NCBI RefSeq assembly: GCF_003628755.1
Contig: NZ_CP029256.1
Location: forward strand, 2,127,585-2,191,584
DNA from: Christensenella minuta
GTDB taxonomy: Bacteria > Bacillota > Clostridia > Christensenellales > Christensenellaceae
Reading direction: 5' to 3'
DNA: 64,000 bases
This document shows positions 18,072 to 27,298 of the stretch, piece after piece (position 1 is the first letter of the stretch; every line of letters begins with the position of its first letter). A program made the translations under genes and the position numbers. The notes under the pieces were generated by a model. That model was not told the DNA's origin, searched no databases, and saw nothing but the letters and a program-made list of their open reading frames with translations.

Positions 18072-19283
18072 TTATTCGATCACACCGGATACAACCCCAG
18101 AGCCTACCGTTCGGCCTCCCTCGCGGATTGCGAACCGAAGTCCTTCTTCAATCGCAATCGGCGTAATCAGCTTGATCTCCATCTCGATATTGTCCCCAGG
18201 CATTACCATTTCCGTTCCACCCGGAAGCTCGATCACTCCCGTTACGTCCGTCGTCCTGAAATAGAACTGCGGACGGTATCCGTTGAAGAACGGCGTGTGG
18301 CGGCCTCCTTCTTCCTTCTTCAGCACGTACACGCTGCTGTTGAAGTGCGTATGCGGATGGATCGATCCCGGCTTCGACAATACCTGCCCTCTTTCGATCT
18401 CGTCCCTCTGCACTCCCCTCAGAAGTACTCCGATGTTGTCTCCCGTGATCGCTTCGTCAAGCAGCTTCCGGAACATTTCTACGCCCGTTACCACTACGCT
18501 CCGCTTCTCGTCCGTCAGTCCGACGATCTCTACCGTGTCCTGTACCTTTACCGTCCCTCTCTCCACGCGCCCCGTTGCTACCGTCCCGCGCCCCGTGATC
18601 GAGAATACGTCCTCTACCGGCATCAGGAACGGCTTGTCGATGTCTCTTTCCGGTTCCGGGATATACGTGTCTACCGCTTCCATCAGCTCGAAGATGCTCT
18701 GGCAGTCCGGATTGTCCGCTATGTCGTCCGACGCCTGCGCTGCTTCCAGCGCCTTCAGCGCGCTTCCCTTTATGATCGGGGTGTCGTCTCCCGGAAAGTC
18801 GTACTCCGAAAGCAGCTCCCTGATCTCCATCTCTACCAGCTCCAAAAGCTCCGGATCGTCTACCTGGTCCGTCTTGTTCATGTAGACGATGATGTACGGT
18901 ACCCCTACCTGCCTCGCAAGCAGGATGTGCTCCCGCGTCTGCGGCATCGGGCCGTCCGCCGCCGATACCACCAGGATCGCTCCGTCCATCTGCGCCGCTC
19001 CCGTTATCATGTTCTTTACATAGTCCGCGTGTCCCGGGCAGTCTACGTGCGCATAGTGCCTCGTTGCCGTTTCATATTCCACATGGGCCGTATTGATCGT
19101 GATCCCACGCTCTTTTTCTTCCGGCGCCTTATCGATTTCATCATATTTCGTCGCTTCCGCCTGGCCGTTCTTTGCCAGCACCATCGTGATCGCCGCTGTC
19201 AGCGTCGTTTTCCCGTGGTCTACGTGCCCGATCGTTCCGATGTTTACATGCGGCTTCGTTCTTTCAAACTTACCCTTTGCCAT
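18072..19283 (-). CDS. tuf: Elongation factor Tu
   Basis: A 403-residue GTPase that delivers aminoacyl-tRNA to the ribosome. The G1 motif GHVDHGKT (residues 19-26), G3 DCPGH, and G4 NKTD are visible; NKTD replaces the commoner NKCD. Domains 2 and 3 are complete, with [20 protein letters not shown] and the C-terminal [15 protein letters not shown]. Start ATG has GGAGG upstream. It is a single gene with its own promoter and terminator here; fusA and rpsG are not adjacent. Confidence 0.98.
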   Translation of the reverse strand: MAKGKFERTKPHVNIGTIGHVDHGKTTLTAAITMVLAKNGQAEATKYDEIDKAPEEKERGITINTAHVEYETATRHYAHVDCPGHADYVKNMITGAAQMDGAILVVSAADGPMPQTREHILLARQVGVPYIIVYMNKTDQVDDPELLELVEMEIRELLSEYDFPGDDTPIIKGSALKALEAAQASDDIADNPDCQSIFELMEAVDTYIPEPERDIDKPFLMPVEDVFSITGRGTVATGRVERGTVKVQDTVEIVGLTDEKRSVVVTGVEMFRKLLDEAITGDNIGVLLRGVQRDEIERGQVLSKPGSIHPHTHFNSSVYVLKKEEGGRHTPFFNGYRPQFYFRTTDVTGVIELPGGTEMVMPGDNIEMEIKLITPIAIEEGLRFAIREGGRTVGSGVVSGVIE

Positions 19284-19372
19284 TGCTTTTTTCTCCTCCC
19301 GAAAATCTTTTTGTTGAATGAAGTTTTTACCTCAAATTAGATTTCAATTGACCTAATACGCTATATTACACT

Positions 19373-19401
19373 ATTTTAAGGTTTTCACAGCCTTTTGTCA
19401 A
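19373..19401 (-). promoter_or_regulatory. Promoter of tuf
   Basis: Minus-strand TTGACA (19401-19396) and TAAAAT (19378-19373) with a 17-base spacer, giving a leader of about 80 bases before the tuf start codon. Confidence 0.8.
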
Positions 19402-19427
19402 GCAGTTTACCCGCTCCGCGCGCGGCT

Positions 19428-21059
19428 TTATCCCGCCTGCGGGACAGCGCTTGGGTCTGCCGCCGGATCGGTCGTTTCCGTCGGCTGCGCAGACGGCTCC
19501 GCAGGCTGGCTTGGCTGTGCGTTCGGATCTTCCGACGGCGGCGGATTGTTTGCCGCTTCCTCCGCTGCCTTAAGCTCCGCCGCCTGTGCCTGTACCTCTT
19601 CGAGGGACGTTCCCTCCGCAGGAAGCGGAATACCGCTGCCAAGTTCCACCACCGGGGCAATGGCATGGTAGGTGGAGGTGGTCAGTTCGTACCAGTCGCC
19701 AATCGGTTTATCCGTCTCCTTATCTACCTGCCGCGCATAAATCGTATACTGCTCGTATGTCTGGCCTACCTTCGTGCGTTCCACCTGGTATTTTTCCAGC
19801 GCCGAATTCGTCTTGTACTGAATCGCGGGCATGGCCTCCTCGCCCGTGAGCTTCTGGTCGAATTCCAGATAATAGTCCCTGTCTACCGGGCCGTAAATCT
19901 CTACCGTGAGCTTGGAGTCCGGGATATTGCATTTGATAATCATTACCATATTCGACTCGTACGGATTTTTAACCTTGAAGTCAGGGCCGCCCGTGGAGAT
20001 CGTCGCGTCCATCCCCTTGGGTACATATTTCGCCATGATGGTATGCGGCACGCGCGCCACAATATCCATCTCTGCCTTGAGCGCGGCGTTATACATAGTG
20101 GACGAAACCTGGCAGATACCGCCGCCCGGCTGGTCCGTATAGGTACCGTTTTCGATTCCCGGAGCCGCCTTCCATCCGGATTCCAGCGTCCGGTCGCCCG
20201 CCGTATCGTTGATCGAGAACACCTCGCCCGGCTTAAAGACCGCGCCGTTCAGGATGTCGCTCATTTTCCATACATTATATTTCCTTGCGGCGCTGCCGCT
20301 TACGGTTGTGGTCGCAGAGCCCATAAGCACCAATTCCCCCTGCGGCGCCTCCGCGCTTCCCTTTATCACTTCGACCTGCGCCTCGAAGGGAGCAAAGTTC
20401 CTTGCTTCGATTTGGTTTTTCGCAGTCTCCTTGATTTCGTCCACATTGACCGTCCAGCCATCCTTCGGTTCTTGCTTGACAAGGCTTCCGCCTGTCGTAA
20501 GGTCGTCCTCGTCAAAGGTTTTATCTACCGCATAGGAAGCATCCACCGCTTCCTCGCCCCAGGCGGCACTGTCCGTATCGATACGGGAAACGAGCTTCGT
20601 TTCGTCAAAGGTATAGTCCAGCGGAAAATCCTTCGCTTCCGGCTCGCCGAACATCAGGTCCCAGCGTTTGCCTTCCCGGCCATACAGCATAGCCGCCTTA
20701 AGCTGGTCTTCATATCCCACGGAAACGCCCACGTCCGCCAGGGGATAGGAATATTGCTCGTCCCTTACGGTAAATTCGATCTTATTATCGTTCATCAGCT
20801 CTTCCGCAACGGGCTTTACTTTTGCTTCGCCTTGCGCGTACGTCAGGCCTCCAAGTTGGATTCCCTCAACGGAAACGCCCTCCACAAACGTTCCCGTGCG
20901 GAAAAGCTCCTGTTCGTCTTCGGCCGTCAGCTTCACATCCGAAAACATATAGACACAAAAAACAATCGCAATAACCGCTGCGGCAACCGCTACACCGAAG
21001 ATTGCGACCCTCTTTTTATTCACGACCCTGCGCCCCCGCACAGGCTTGTAGTTCCTCAT
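19428..21059 (-). CDS. VanW-family cell-envelope protein (first paralogue)
   Basis: A 543-residue membrane-anchored protein. One N-terminal transmembrane segment (RVAIFGVAVAAAVIAIVFCV) follows a basic start. The external part has a peptidoglycan-binding-like region (about residues 50-230) and then a VanW domain with the signature PGGGICQVSSTMYNAALKAE near residue 320. The last 70 residues are a Pro/Glu/Ala/Ser-rich tail. VanW is named from vancomycin clusters, but its biochemical role is not established and these genes alone do not indicate resistance. ATG at 21059 is preferred over a TTG five codons upstream because of GGAG spacing. Paralogue of the next gene upstream. Confidence 0.88.
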   Translation of the reverse strand: MRNYKPVRGRRVVNKKRVAIFGVAVAAAVIAIVFCVYMFSDVKLTAEDEQELFRTGTFVEGVSVEGIQLGGLTYAQGEAKVKPVAEELMNDNKIEFTVRDEQYSYPLADVGVSVGYEDQLKAAMLYGREGKRWDLMFGEPEAKDFPLDYTFDETKLVSRIDTDSAAWGEEAVDASYAVDKTFDEDDLTTGGSLVKQEPKDGWTVNVDEIKETAKNQIEARNFAPFEAQVEVIKGSAEAPQGELVLMGSATTTVSGSAARKYNVWKMSDILNGAVFKPGEVFSINDTAGDRTLESGWKAAPGIENGTYTDQPGGGICQVSSTMYNAALKAEMDIVARVPHTIMAKYVPKGMDATISTGGPDFKVKNPYESNMVMIIKCNIPDSKLTVEIYGPVDRDYYLEFDQKLTGEEAMPAIQYKTNSALEKYQVERTKVGQTYEQYTIYARQVDKETDKPIGDWYELTTSTYHAIAPVVELGSGIPLPAEGTSLEEVQAQAAELKAAEEAANNPPPSEDPNAQPSQPAEPSAQPTETTDPAADPSAVPQAG

Positions 21060-21109
21060 CCGCCAATTCTCCAAACTGCTCTTTAAAGCTCTGATTTTAC
21101 GATATTATT

Positions 21110-21138
21110 AATATAACGCATCACCCGGATATTGTAAA
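21110..21138 (-). promoter_or_regulatory. Promoter of the first VanW gene
   Basis: Minus-strand TTTACA (21138-21133) and TATATT (21115-21110), spacer 17, about 50 bases before the start codon. Confidence 0.65.
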
Positions 21139-21261
21139 CCGGTCTTCCGATTATTTACATCATTTTAACAAATTATGGCGCATAAAATGCGCCGCTATAA
21201 ATGTACCGCCGCACAGGACGAATTTGCCCGATAAAATATTGCCGTCCGCCGCCGGGCCGAA

Positions 21262-21295
21262 AAGAAAAGCCGCCTCGTCAGAAGGCGGCTTTCCG
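21262..21295 (-). terminator. Terminator of the second VanW gene
   Basis: Stem AAAGCCGCCT/AGGCGGCTTT with a 7-base loop, followed on the minus strand by TTTTCTTTTC. It starts 11 bases after the gene's stop and separates it from the paralogue downstream. Confidence 0.8.
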
Positions 21296-21305
21296 CAATA
21301 TGCTT

Positions 21306-23204
21306 TTATGCGCCCGCGGCGGGATCGGTTGCCGGGGTTTCCGGCACTGCCGGGGGCTCGGGCGTCGTTGGCGTCGGGTCCGGCGTTACCGGGGTTTCCG
21401 GCGTCGTTGGCGTTGGCGTCGGATCCGGCGTTACCGGGGTTTCCGGCGTTACCGTGCCCGTACCGCGCCTTACCTTAGCTGGTTTGTTATCGTACGTTTC
21501 GACGCTGAATTTCTCGACCTTCACTTCGTTGCCGTCCGCATCGTAGTAGTGCTTATAAGTCTGGTATTTCTTACCAATGTGCTCCTTGATAATCGTCTGT
21601 TCCGTACCGGCAGGCAGGCTTGGGTCGTCGATATAATTGACCTTGCCGCCCCCGAAGGTGCCGATCAGCTCGGAGGTGAACTCGCGCGTAAGGCCGTCCG
21701 CAAACTTCGGCCCGTAGATCTGTACCTGTATGGTCTTCGCTCCTTCGCCGTCGCATTTCGCAATGATATAGATGGGCACGTCATAGTTGTTCTTGATTAC
21801 AAAATCCGGCGCGCCTGTGGAGATCGTCGCGTCGAGGCCCCCGGGCACATAATCGAGCGGCCACGAGTGATGCGAACGGTCGACCACTTCCACCTCGCCG
21901 CGCAGTACTGCACCGTATAAAGTGGACGATACCTGGCAAATGCCGCCGCCCGCTTCTTCCTTATACTCGCCGTCCGAGATTCCGGGCGCTCCCTTCCAGC
22001 CACGCGAATAGGTACGCGGGCCGGCTTCCTCGTTGATGGACCATGTCTCTCCCGGCAGTATTTCCACGCCGTTGATGATATCCGCCATCTTCCAGATATT
22101 ATACCGCCGTCCGAAAGCGGAGGACGCGTACTTTGTGGAAAAATCGCCGATGACCGCATATTCGTCCTTGATCTGGTCGATCGTAAGTTCGGGCTGCGTC
22201 ACCTGCGTGTTTGCCGTCACAGGCTCGAAATTATTCTGTTCAAGCTGGGCATACACCGCATCCGCAAGCTCCTGGCCGTTAACCTCAAGTCCTGTTACGG
22301 ATTCTTTATAGTCGATCCCGGCATCCGTAAACAGCTTGTCTTCGTCAACCTGTTTGTTGATGACCACGGAAGCATTCTGAGCCGGAATGTTGATCTTTTC
22401 GTCGTTTGCCTGAATGGATGCGAGGATCGTAGCCTGGTCGTACGAAAATGGCATCTCGATCTCCACGCCCTGCATCCTGGCAGTCTCGATAGCCTGACTG
22501 CGCTGCGCAAAGGTTCCTTCACGGCCGTAAAGCATCGCCGTCCTGAGCGCTTCGTCCACATCCGCTTTCGCGCCAAGCTCAGCGCTGGTAAGCGTATAAG
22601 TGTCTTCGTTGACCTTGTAATCAATCGAAACATCTTTCAGGGCTTCGTCTACCTTGGTCTCGATTTCCGGGCGCGCTTCGTCTATTGTTTTTCCCGAAAG
22701 GTCTACCCCTTCTATGGAGACGCCTTCATAAAACGTGCCGTTGTCCATGATTTGCCGGAGGTCGTCGCCCGCAAGCCCGCGGCTCTGCCCCAGAAAAAAA
22801 TAAGTGAGCACGGCCGCGGCAGCCACGGCGGCGATTATCACGATCAGGATCACCTTCTTTTTGGTGCTCCACGGTTTCCGTTCCCGTTCTACCCGAAGCG
22901 GTTCTTCCAGTTTATTTTTCCCAAACGTCCGCTGGTCCCCGGGCTCGCTGCACGTTTCACAGTTCAGCTCCGGCTGCGCCGCGGCTTCCGCCGTCTCCTC
23001 GTCCGCCGCCTCCGGCCCTGCGCCTGACGCCGATACGTCTGCCGCCGGCGCATCTTCCGGCTCTATCATGCTTTCGGGCTGCGCGCCTTCCCCGACGGCG
23101 GCAGCGTTTCCCGTTTCAGGTGCATCCTGCGCGGGTTCTTCCCCGATCTTGCGCGCCGTATGCCTCCTGTTTTCTTCTTCGTTGTTTCCTAATTCCCTGG
23201 ACAT
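21306..23204 (-). CDS. VanW-family cell-envelope protein (second paralogue)
   Basis: A 632-residue relative of the neighbouring protein. A long acidic cytoplasmic N-terminus (about 110 residues, Glu/Ala-rich, with CETC) precedes one membrane segment (KVILIVIIAAVAAAAVLTYF). Two repeats of a peptidoglycan-binding-like region follow, then the VanW signature AGGGICQVSSTLYGAVLRGE near residue 425. The C-terminus is a Pro/Thr/Asp tandem repeat (PETPVTPDPTPT units), probably a wall-spanning stalk. It has its own terminator, so the two paralogues are separate units from a tandem duplication. Role in the wall is inferred only. Confidence 0.88.
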   Translation of the reverse strand: MSRELGNNEEENRRHTARKIGEEPAQDAPETGNAAAVGEGAQPESMIEPEDAPAADVSASGAGPEAADEETAEAAAQPELNCETCSEPGDQRTFGKNKLEEPLRVERERKPWSTKKKVILIVIIAAVAAAAVLTYFFLGQSRGLAGDDLRQIMDNGTFYEGVSIEGVDLSGKTIDEARPEIETKVDEALKDVSIDYKVNEDTYTLTSAELGAKADVDEALRTAMLYGREGTFAQRSQAIETARMQGVEIEMPFSYDQATILASIQANDEKINIPAQNASVVINKQVDEDKLFTDAGIDYKESVTGLEVNGQELADAVYAQLEQNNFEPVTANTQVTQPELTIDQIKDEYAVIGDFSTKYASSAFGRRYNIWKMADIINGVEILPGETWSINEEAGPRTYSRGWKGAPGISDGEYKEEAGGGICQVSSTLYGAVLRGEVEVVDRSHHSWPLDYVPGGLDATISTGAPDFVIKNNYDVPIYIIAKCDGEGAKTIQVQIYGPKFADGLTREFTSELIGTFGGGKVNYIDDPSLPAGTEQTIIKEHIGKKYQTYKHYYDADGNEVKVEKFSVETYDNKPAKVRRGTGTVTPETPVTPDPTPTPTTPETPVTPDPTPTTPEPPAVPETPATDPAAGA

Positions 23205-23233
23205 AAATTACCCTTTCATGGTTTCTATCAATT

Positions 23234-23626
23234 CTATTTGGAACTCGTCGTGATGGTATATTGGCGGTTTCTCGGCCCGTCAAACTCGCAGAAATAAATT
23301 CCCTGCCAGATTCCAAGGCAAAGCTCTCCGTCCTTTACCGGCACGCTGACGTTATTTCCTACGATGATGGTCTTCAGGTGCGCGGGTGAATTCCCCTCCG
23401 CATGGCGATAAGAAATCTGGGGCACCATTGCGTCCAGGGCATGGATCATGTCCGCACATACATCCGGATCGGCGTTTTCCGTAATCGTCACCCCGGCCGT
23501 CGTATGCGGCGAATGCACTAGCACGATCCCTTCGCGCAGCCCGCTCCGCAGGACTTCCTCGCGCACGCTGCGCGTGATGTTCACAAAAGCCTCTTTTTTA
23601 TACGTTTGGAGTTCAATCGTTTTCAT
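23234..23626 (-). CDS. yjbQ: YjbQ/UPF0047 family protein
   Basis: A 130-residue single-domain beta-barrel protein. The family signature is VHSPHTTAGVTITENADPDV, with further conserved HLKTIIVGNNVSVPVKDGEL and GIWQGIYFCEFDGPR. Family members have been described as having weak thiamine-phosphate synthase activity, but the physiological role is unclear. Its ATG overlaps the rex stop by four bases, so it is co-translated with rex. Confidence 0.9.
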   Translation of the reverse strand: MKTIELQTYKKEAFVNITRSVREEVLRSGLREGIVLVHSPHTTAGVTITENADPDVCADMIHALDAMVPQISYRHAEGNSPAHLKTIIVGNNVSVPVKDGELCLGIWQGIYFCEFDGPRNRQYTITTSSK

Positions 23627-24264
23627 ATCCCCGTTCCCTTAATCTTCTCTTTCAGTTTATAGGAAAGCACATAAAGGCTGTCCGAAAGGTGTACGTTTTC
23701 GACCGCCACCCCGCGGCGCACCGCTACGTCCGCCGGCGCGAAATTCCAGACCGCTTTGATACCAAAGCTTACCAGAAGGTCCGCGGACTGCTGCGCATAT
23801 TCCTTGGGCGTACAAATAATGGCGATATCGATGCTCTTGTCCTTCAGGTAAGAATCCAGCATCGCAATATTCTGCACCTCGCGTCCTTCGATCTCCGTTC
23901 CCACCTTAAGCGGGTCGTTATCAAAGATATCCACCACATTGAATCCCTCGAGCATAAAATTTTTGTAGCCCATCAGCGCCTGGCCGATCCGCCCTGCGCC
24001 GATGATGATGACATTGTACCGCTGGTCAAGGCCCAAAATATGGGATATCTCTTTTTTAAGCTTTCCGACGCTGTATCCGTACCCCTGCTGGCCGAAACCG
24101 CCGAAGCAGTTGAGGTCGCGGCGGATCTGCGATGCGTTGAGGCCCATTTCCAAGCTCATCTGGGACGAGGAAATTTTGTCGATCCCCTTGCCTTCAAGCT
24201 CTTCCAGATACCGGTAATATTTTGGCAGACGGCGAATTACCGCCGGTGAAATCTTTTCACTCAC
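23623..24264 (-). CDS. rex: Redox-sensing transcriptional repressor Rex
   Basis: A 213-residue homodimeric repressor that senses NADH/NAD+. Residues 1-75 form a winged helix (PAVIRRLPKYYRYLEELEGK, then SSQMSLEMGLNASQIRRDLN). The Rossmann domain follows with the nucleotide-binding glycine loop IIGAGRIGQAL and the conserved AIICTPKEYAQQSADLLVSF. The GTG at 24264 is chosen because GGGAGG lies seven bases ahead; the in-frame ATG seven codons upstream overlaps that ribosome-binding site. Rex typically controls fermentation and NADH-consuming genes in Gram-positive anaerobes. Confidence 0.95.
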   Translation of the reverse strand: MSEKISPAVIRRLPKYYRYLEELEGKGIDKISSSQMSLEMGLNASQIRRDLNCFGGFGQQGYGYSVGKLKKEISHILGLDQRYNVIIIGAGRIGQALMGYKNFMLEGFNVVDIFDNDPLKVGTEIEGREVQNIAMLDSYLKDKSIDIAIICTPKEYAQQSADLLVSFGIKAVWNFAPADVAVRRGVAVENVHLSDSLYVLSYKLKEKIKGTGI

Positions 24265-24326
24265 AGACGCACCTCCCGTAATCATACATATATTCTATTT
24301 TATTATACTACACGCAGACTTTCTTG

Positions 24327-24354
24327 TGTGAAAAAAATTTGCAATTATTTCACA
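24327..24354. promoter_or_regulatory. Inverted repeat between rex and the prepilin gene
   Basis: TGTGAAA (24327-24333) and TTTCACA (24348-24354) form an inverted repeat with a 14-base AT-rich spacer. Known Rex sites have TTGTGAA/TTCACAA halves much closer together, so this is only reminiscent. A TATAAT for rex lies just downstream on the minus strand (near 24303-24308). The site is positioned to affect either divergent gene. Confidence 0.4.
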
Positions 24355-24466
24355 TTTTCATATTTTGCGCTGCCGCGCCACGATTATGGATTGAGAAAAC
24401 CTCAAAAAAATGCTACATTTAAAACAAGATATTTTCAGTCAGGTTTCAGAGAGAAGGGAGATCGTC

Positions 24467-25249
24467 ATGCGCAGGCGGAAAAGAACACGGGGATTTACAC
24501 TGGTCGAGCTTATTATTGTCATTGCCATCCTTGCGATATTGGCAGCTATTCTAATTCCCGGACTGATCGGTTATATCTCCACGGCGCAGGAAAGCACATG
24601 CCTTGCCAACCGCGCGACCGCAAAGCGCCTCTTGCTTTCGGAAACGGCCCTTCATGGACTTGATGAGACGGAGGCCGCACAGTTCCTTTCCCAAAACAGC
24701 CTGCCGCCCGGCAAAATCTGCCCCGCCGGAGGAACGGTCTCCCTGAAAAAAGACGGAGATACATGGACGGTTTCATGCAGTATCCACCAGAACGGCAATA
24801 CCGCGAAAAGCACCGTCGAGATTGTAAATGACCATGTGCAGGACCTGATGGACAAAGCCTTTGCCGATTATTTCAAAGACCGTCCGTCTTCCAAAGAATT
24901 GGATTCCACCGGCACGAATTTTGGCACCGCCATCCGCCGGGATCTGGCGGAGCTGCTGAATATTCCGCAGGACCAGGCCGACCAATACGATTTCCGTGTA
25001 TACCGCCAAACCGTAAATGGAAAAAACGAGTATTACGTTTACGTGTTCGATTCGCTGGGCAATCATTCTTCGGGTGACAGAATCGCGGCCACCCGCTATG
25101 TGTTCCGGTCCGGCGCGGACGGCAGTCCCGTACTGGATGACAGCGCGACGGCTACGGGCACGGGGCAGGTAGCGACCAAGCTGATCGACAATAAGGACGA
25201 GGTCAAGTACCTCAACACCTCCGAGGCTTTCTGGCAGCAGGATCCGTAA
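24467..25249 (+). CDS. Orphan type IV prepilin-like protein
   Basis: A 260-residue secreted or membrane protein with a class III signal: basic leader MRRRKRTRG, then FTLVELIIVIAILAILAAIL, i.e. cleavage between G and F with Glu at position 5 of the mature protein. The rest is a globular domain with CPAGGTVSLKKDGDTWTVSC (paired cysteines) and no recognised fold. ATG at 24467 follows AGAAGGGAG. No prepilin peptidase, assembly ATPase or other pilin is in the window, so the assembly machinery must be elsewhere. Closed by a very strong terminator. Confidence 0.82.
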   Translation: MRRRKRTRGFTLVELIIVIAILAILAAILIPGLIGYISTAQESTCLANRATAKRLLLSETALHGLDETEAAQFLSQNSLPPGKICPAGGTVSLKKDGDTWTVSCSIHQNGNTAKSTVEIVNDHVQDLMDKAFADYFKDRPSSKELDSTGTNFGTAIRRDLAELLNIPQDQADQYDFRVYRQTVNGKNEYYVYVFDSLGNHSSGDRIAATRYVFRSGADGSPVLDDSATATGTGQVATKLIDNKDEVKYLNTSEAFWQQDP

Positions 25250-25302
25250 ATCCCACCGTTCCCTAAACCGCTGCGTAAAGGTCCTGCCCCCACTCAGCCG
25301 CA

Positions 25303-25338
25303 AAAAGCCTCCCGCTGTGCACAGCGGGAGGCTTTTTT
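25303..25338. terminator. Bidirectional terminator between prepilin and zinc-ribbon membrane protein
   Basis: A 12-bp perfect stem GCCTCCCGCTGT/ACAGCGGGAGGC with a two-base loop, A-run before and T6 after. It serves both convergent genes. Confidence 0.93.
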
Positions 25339-25381
25339 GTTTGCATACTGTTTTCCACTTCCGCAGAAAATGATCGTTATA

Positions 25382-25885
25382 TCAATACCAATACCACGGG
25401 CTTGTTACGGCACTCCAGACCACACCGACCAATATCGTCATAATAAGGGCGACCACAAGGCCGATAATTCCGCAGACGAGGCCTGCCGTTGCCATGCCGT
25501 TCGGCGTTTCTTTCCTTGACAGGATATAGAAGATAATTGCCATTGCATTAATGATGAGGCCGACAAACGGAATCCAGCAGAGAACGAGGCCGATGATCCC
25601 GCAGACCATTGCCGCAATGGACATCCCTTTCGCTCCGCCCTGCGGCTGCTGCGCATACTGCGGCTGATACTGGGGCGGCTGCTGCTGATAAGACTGCTGC
25701 TGGTAGGACTGTTGCTGGTAGGACTGCTGCGGCTGTTGCTGATATTGCGGTTGTTCCGGCTGCGGCTGCTGCGGCTGCTGCTGATATTGCGGTTGTTCCG
25801 GCTGCGGCTGCTGGGAAGCGTTTCCGCAATAGGGGCAGGCGGTCATATTGCCGTCGTACTCCTGATGACATTTTTCACAAATCAT
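25382..25885 (-). CDS. Zinc-ribbon membrane protein with Gln/Pro/Tyr-rich repeats (DUF4190-like)
   Basis: A 167-residue protein in three parts. Residues 1-22 form a zinc ribbon (MICEKCHQEYDGNMTACPYC). Residues 25-80 are a low-complexity Gln/Pro/Tyr repeat, including two copies of QPEQPQYQQQPQ and three of QSYQQ. Residues 90-160 have two hydrophobic segments (IAAMVCGIIGLVLCWIPFVG and AGLVCGIIGLVVALIMTILV), resembling DUF4190-type membrane proteins. Function unknown. The repeat tract is a likely site of length variation. A TTGATA/TATAAA promoter lies upstream. Confidence 0.8.
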   Translation of the reverse strand: MICEKCHQEYDGNMTACPYCGNASQQPQPEQPQYQQQPQQPQPEQPQYQQQPQQSYQQQSYQQQSYQQQPPQYQPQYAQQPQGGAKGMSIAAMVCGIIGLVLCWIPFVGLIINAMAIIFYILSRKETPNGMATAGLVCGIIGLVVALIMTILVGVVWSAVTSPWYWY

Positions 25886-25917
25886 ATTTGATATGCTCCC
25901 TTCTTGTATTCCCTTTA

Positions 25918-25946
25918 TTTATAACACATTTACAGTGCATTATCAA
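25918..25946 (-). promoter_or_regulatory. Promoter of the zinc-ribbon membrane protein gene
   Basis: Minus-strand TTGATA (25946-25941) and TATAAA (25923-25918), spacer 17, about 33 bases before the ATG. Confidence 0.7.
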
Positions 25947-26262
25947 AGGTATATTCTTAAGATTTTCTGACAAACAAGGGGCGGAATCCTTAATTCGTTC
26001 TTTTTCGCAAAAAAGCGTATGTTTTACGCCAGCGGCGGGGAGCTGCACAGGCAGGGCGGGACGACCCCGGTTCCCCGCCGGACAGGCGCCGGGAAAGGGG
26101 CGGCCTCTTCGGTTTCGGTTATCATTGGTACGGCGATAGAAACGGATGGCCATAGGAAAACTGGACTCCTTTGCTAAAAAACCGAATCCTTTTGGACCCG
26201 GCCTTTTGCGTCTTACCACAAAAAATGCTTTCCCGCCGCTCAAGCCTCCGCAATATGCTTTG
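25947..26262. other. Intergenic region without a supported gene
   Basis: About 315 bases between the promoter above and the end of the AEC transporter gene. Open frames here on both strands lack ribosome-binding sites and family resemblance. No clear terminator for the AEC gene was found. Confidence 0.5.
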
Positions 26263-27183
26263 CTATCCCGCGGCCTGCATGCCCATCAAAAGTATTGTGA
26301 TAACCACGGTGCTGATTATGATCGAAAGGGAATTAATCATGCTGGCAAGCGCCACATTTCCCTTGCTGCGTTCCGTGAATACGGGCGCCAGCGCTGCGAT
26401 CGGCCCAAATACAAGGATCACCAGGACTTGCCGCACTTCGAGCGGAAAGGGTGCGCAAAAAAAGAGCAGGACGGCAAATACCGACGCCATCCCATACCGC
26501 CAAGCGAGCGTTTTCGCCGTATCTTTCAGATATTGTTTCTCAAGAGCCGGTTCAAACATCATCCCGATCATCAGCATCGCGACAAACGCATTCGCCGCGC
26601 CTACCGTAGAAGATACCGTCACGACGAACTCCGGTATCCCTATGTTCAGGAATGCCAGTACGAGCATAAGAATATATACGTCAAACGGGACGGAGGAAAA
26701 CAGCGTTTTGAGGAAGCCGCCGAGCCCTCGTTTTTGCGTTTCACCCGAAACCGTTTTGGCGAGGGCATACGTTCCGCCCGTACACATGATCGAATTGCCC
26801 GCGTCGAACATGCAGGTGGCGACCACTCCGTACGACCCAAGGAAGCTCTGCACAAAAGGAAGGGTGAAACACCCGATGTTATAGCCTGCAAAGTTAATCA
26901 TGGAAAAGGCCTGCATCTCCCGTCCCCGTTTCCGCGCCGTCAGATAGCCGATCATAGACATAATGAGGTTCCCTCCGAGCCCGATGAAAACGAGCCACAG
27001 GAGGGAGGCCTCGAAATCAAACGCGGCAAAACTGGTAATCACCGCGCCCGGCAGTGTAATATTGAGGGCGATCTTTGAAATGAGCACATAATCCTTCGGC
27101 TTGAAAAAGCCTGCTTTTTTCAGCACATAGCCCAATATAATGATACAGATGAGCCCCAGCGCTTTTAACAATACCTCGAGCAT
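26263..27183 (-). CDS. AEC-family (auxin efflux carrier-like) transporter
   Basis: A 306-residue polytopic membrane protein with about ten hydrophobic segments, beginning MLEVLLKALGLICIIILGYV and followed by LKKAGFFKPKDYVLISKIAL. The two halves each have a mid-membrane break, including INFAGYNIGCFTLPFVQSFL, as in the AEC/bile-acid-symporter fold. Bacterial members export or import organic acids such as malate or malonate; the substrate here is unknown. Monocistronic on the minus strand. Confidence 0.88.
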   Translation of the reverse strand: MLEVLLKALGLICIIILGYVLKKAGFFKPKDYVLISKIALNITLPGAVITSFAAFDFEASLLWLVFIGLGGNLIMSMIGYLTARKRGREMQAFSMINFAGYNIGCFTLPFVQSFLGSYGVVATCMFDAGNSIMCTGGTYALAKTVSGETQKRGLGGFLKTLFSSVPFDVYILMLVLAFLNIGIPEFVVTVSSTVGAANAFVAMLMIGMMFEPALEKQYLKDTAKTLAWRYGMASVFAVLLFFCAPFPLEVRQVLVILVFGPIAALAPVFTERSKGNVALASMINSLSIIISTVVITILLMGMQAAG

Positions 27184-27298
27184 GCAGCCAAATACTTCCT
27201 TTCCCCGCCAGTCACATTTCTTTATTATATACCCTTTTCGAGGCGGCGCGCAATAACGGAGGTTCGGCCGAAGCGAAGGTTACGGGGACCGTTTTAAA

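Noticed and set aside
19395-21086. 563-codon open frame on the plus strand opposite the first VanW gene
   Set aside because: Shadow frame caused by GC-rich codon use; Arg-rich and without any domain.
21340-21460. Short GC-rich repeats resembling a CRISPR array
   Set aside because: They encode the in-frame Pro/Thr/Asp repeat of the VanW protein; there are no spacers and no cas genes.
19428-23204. Vancomycin resistance cluster suggested by VanW domains
   Set aside because: No vanA-type ligase, vanH, vanX or vanRS gene is present; VanW domains are common in Bacillota without resistance.
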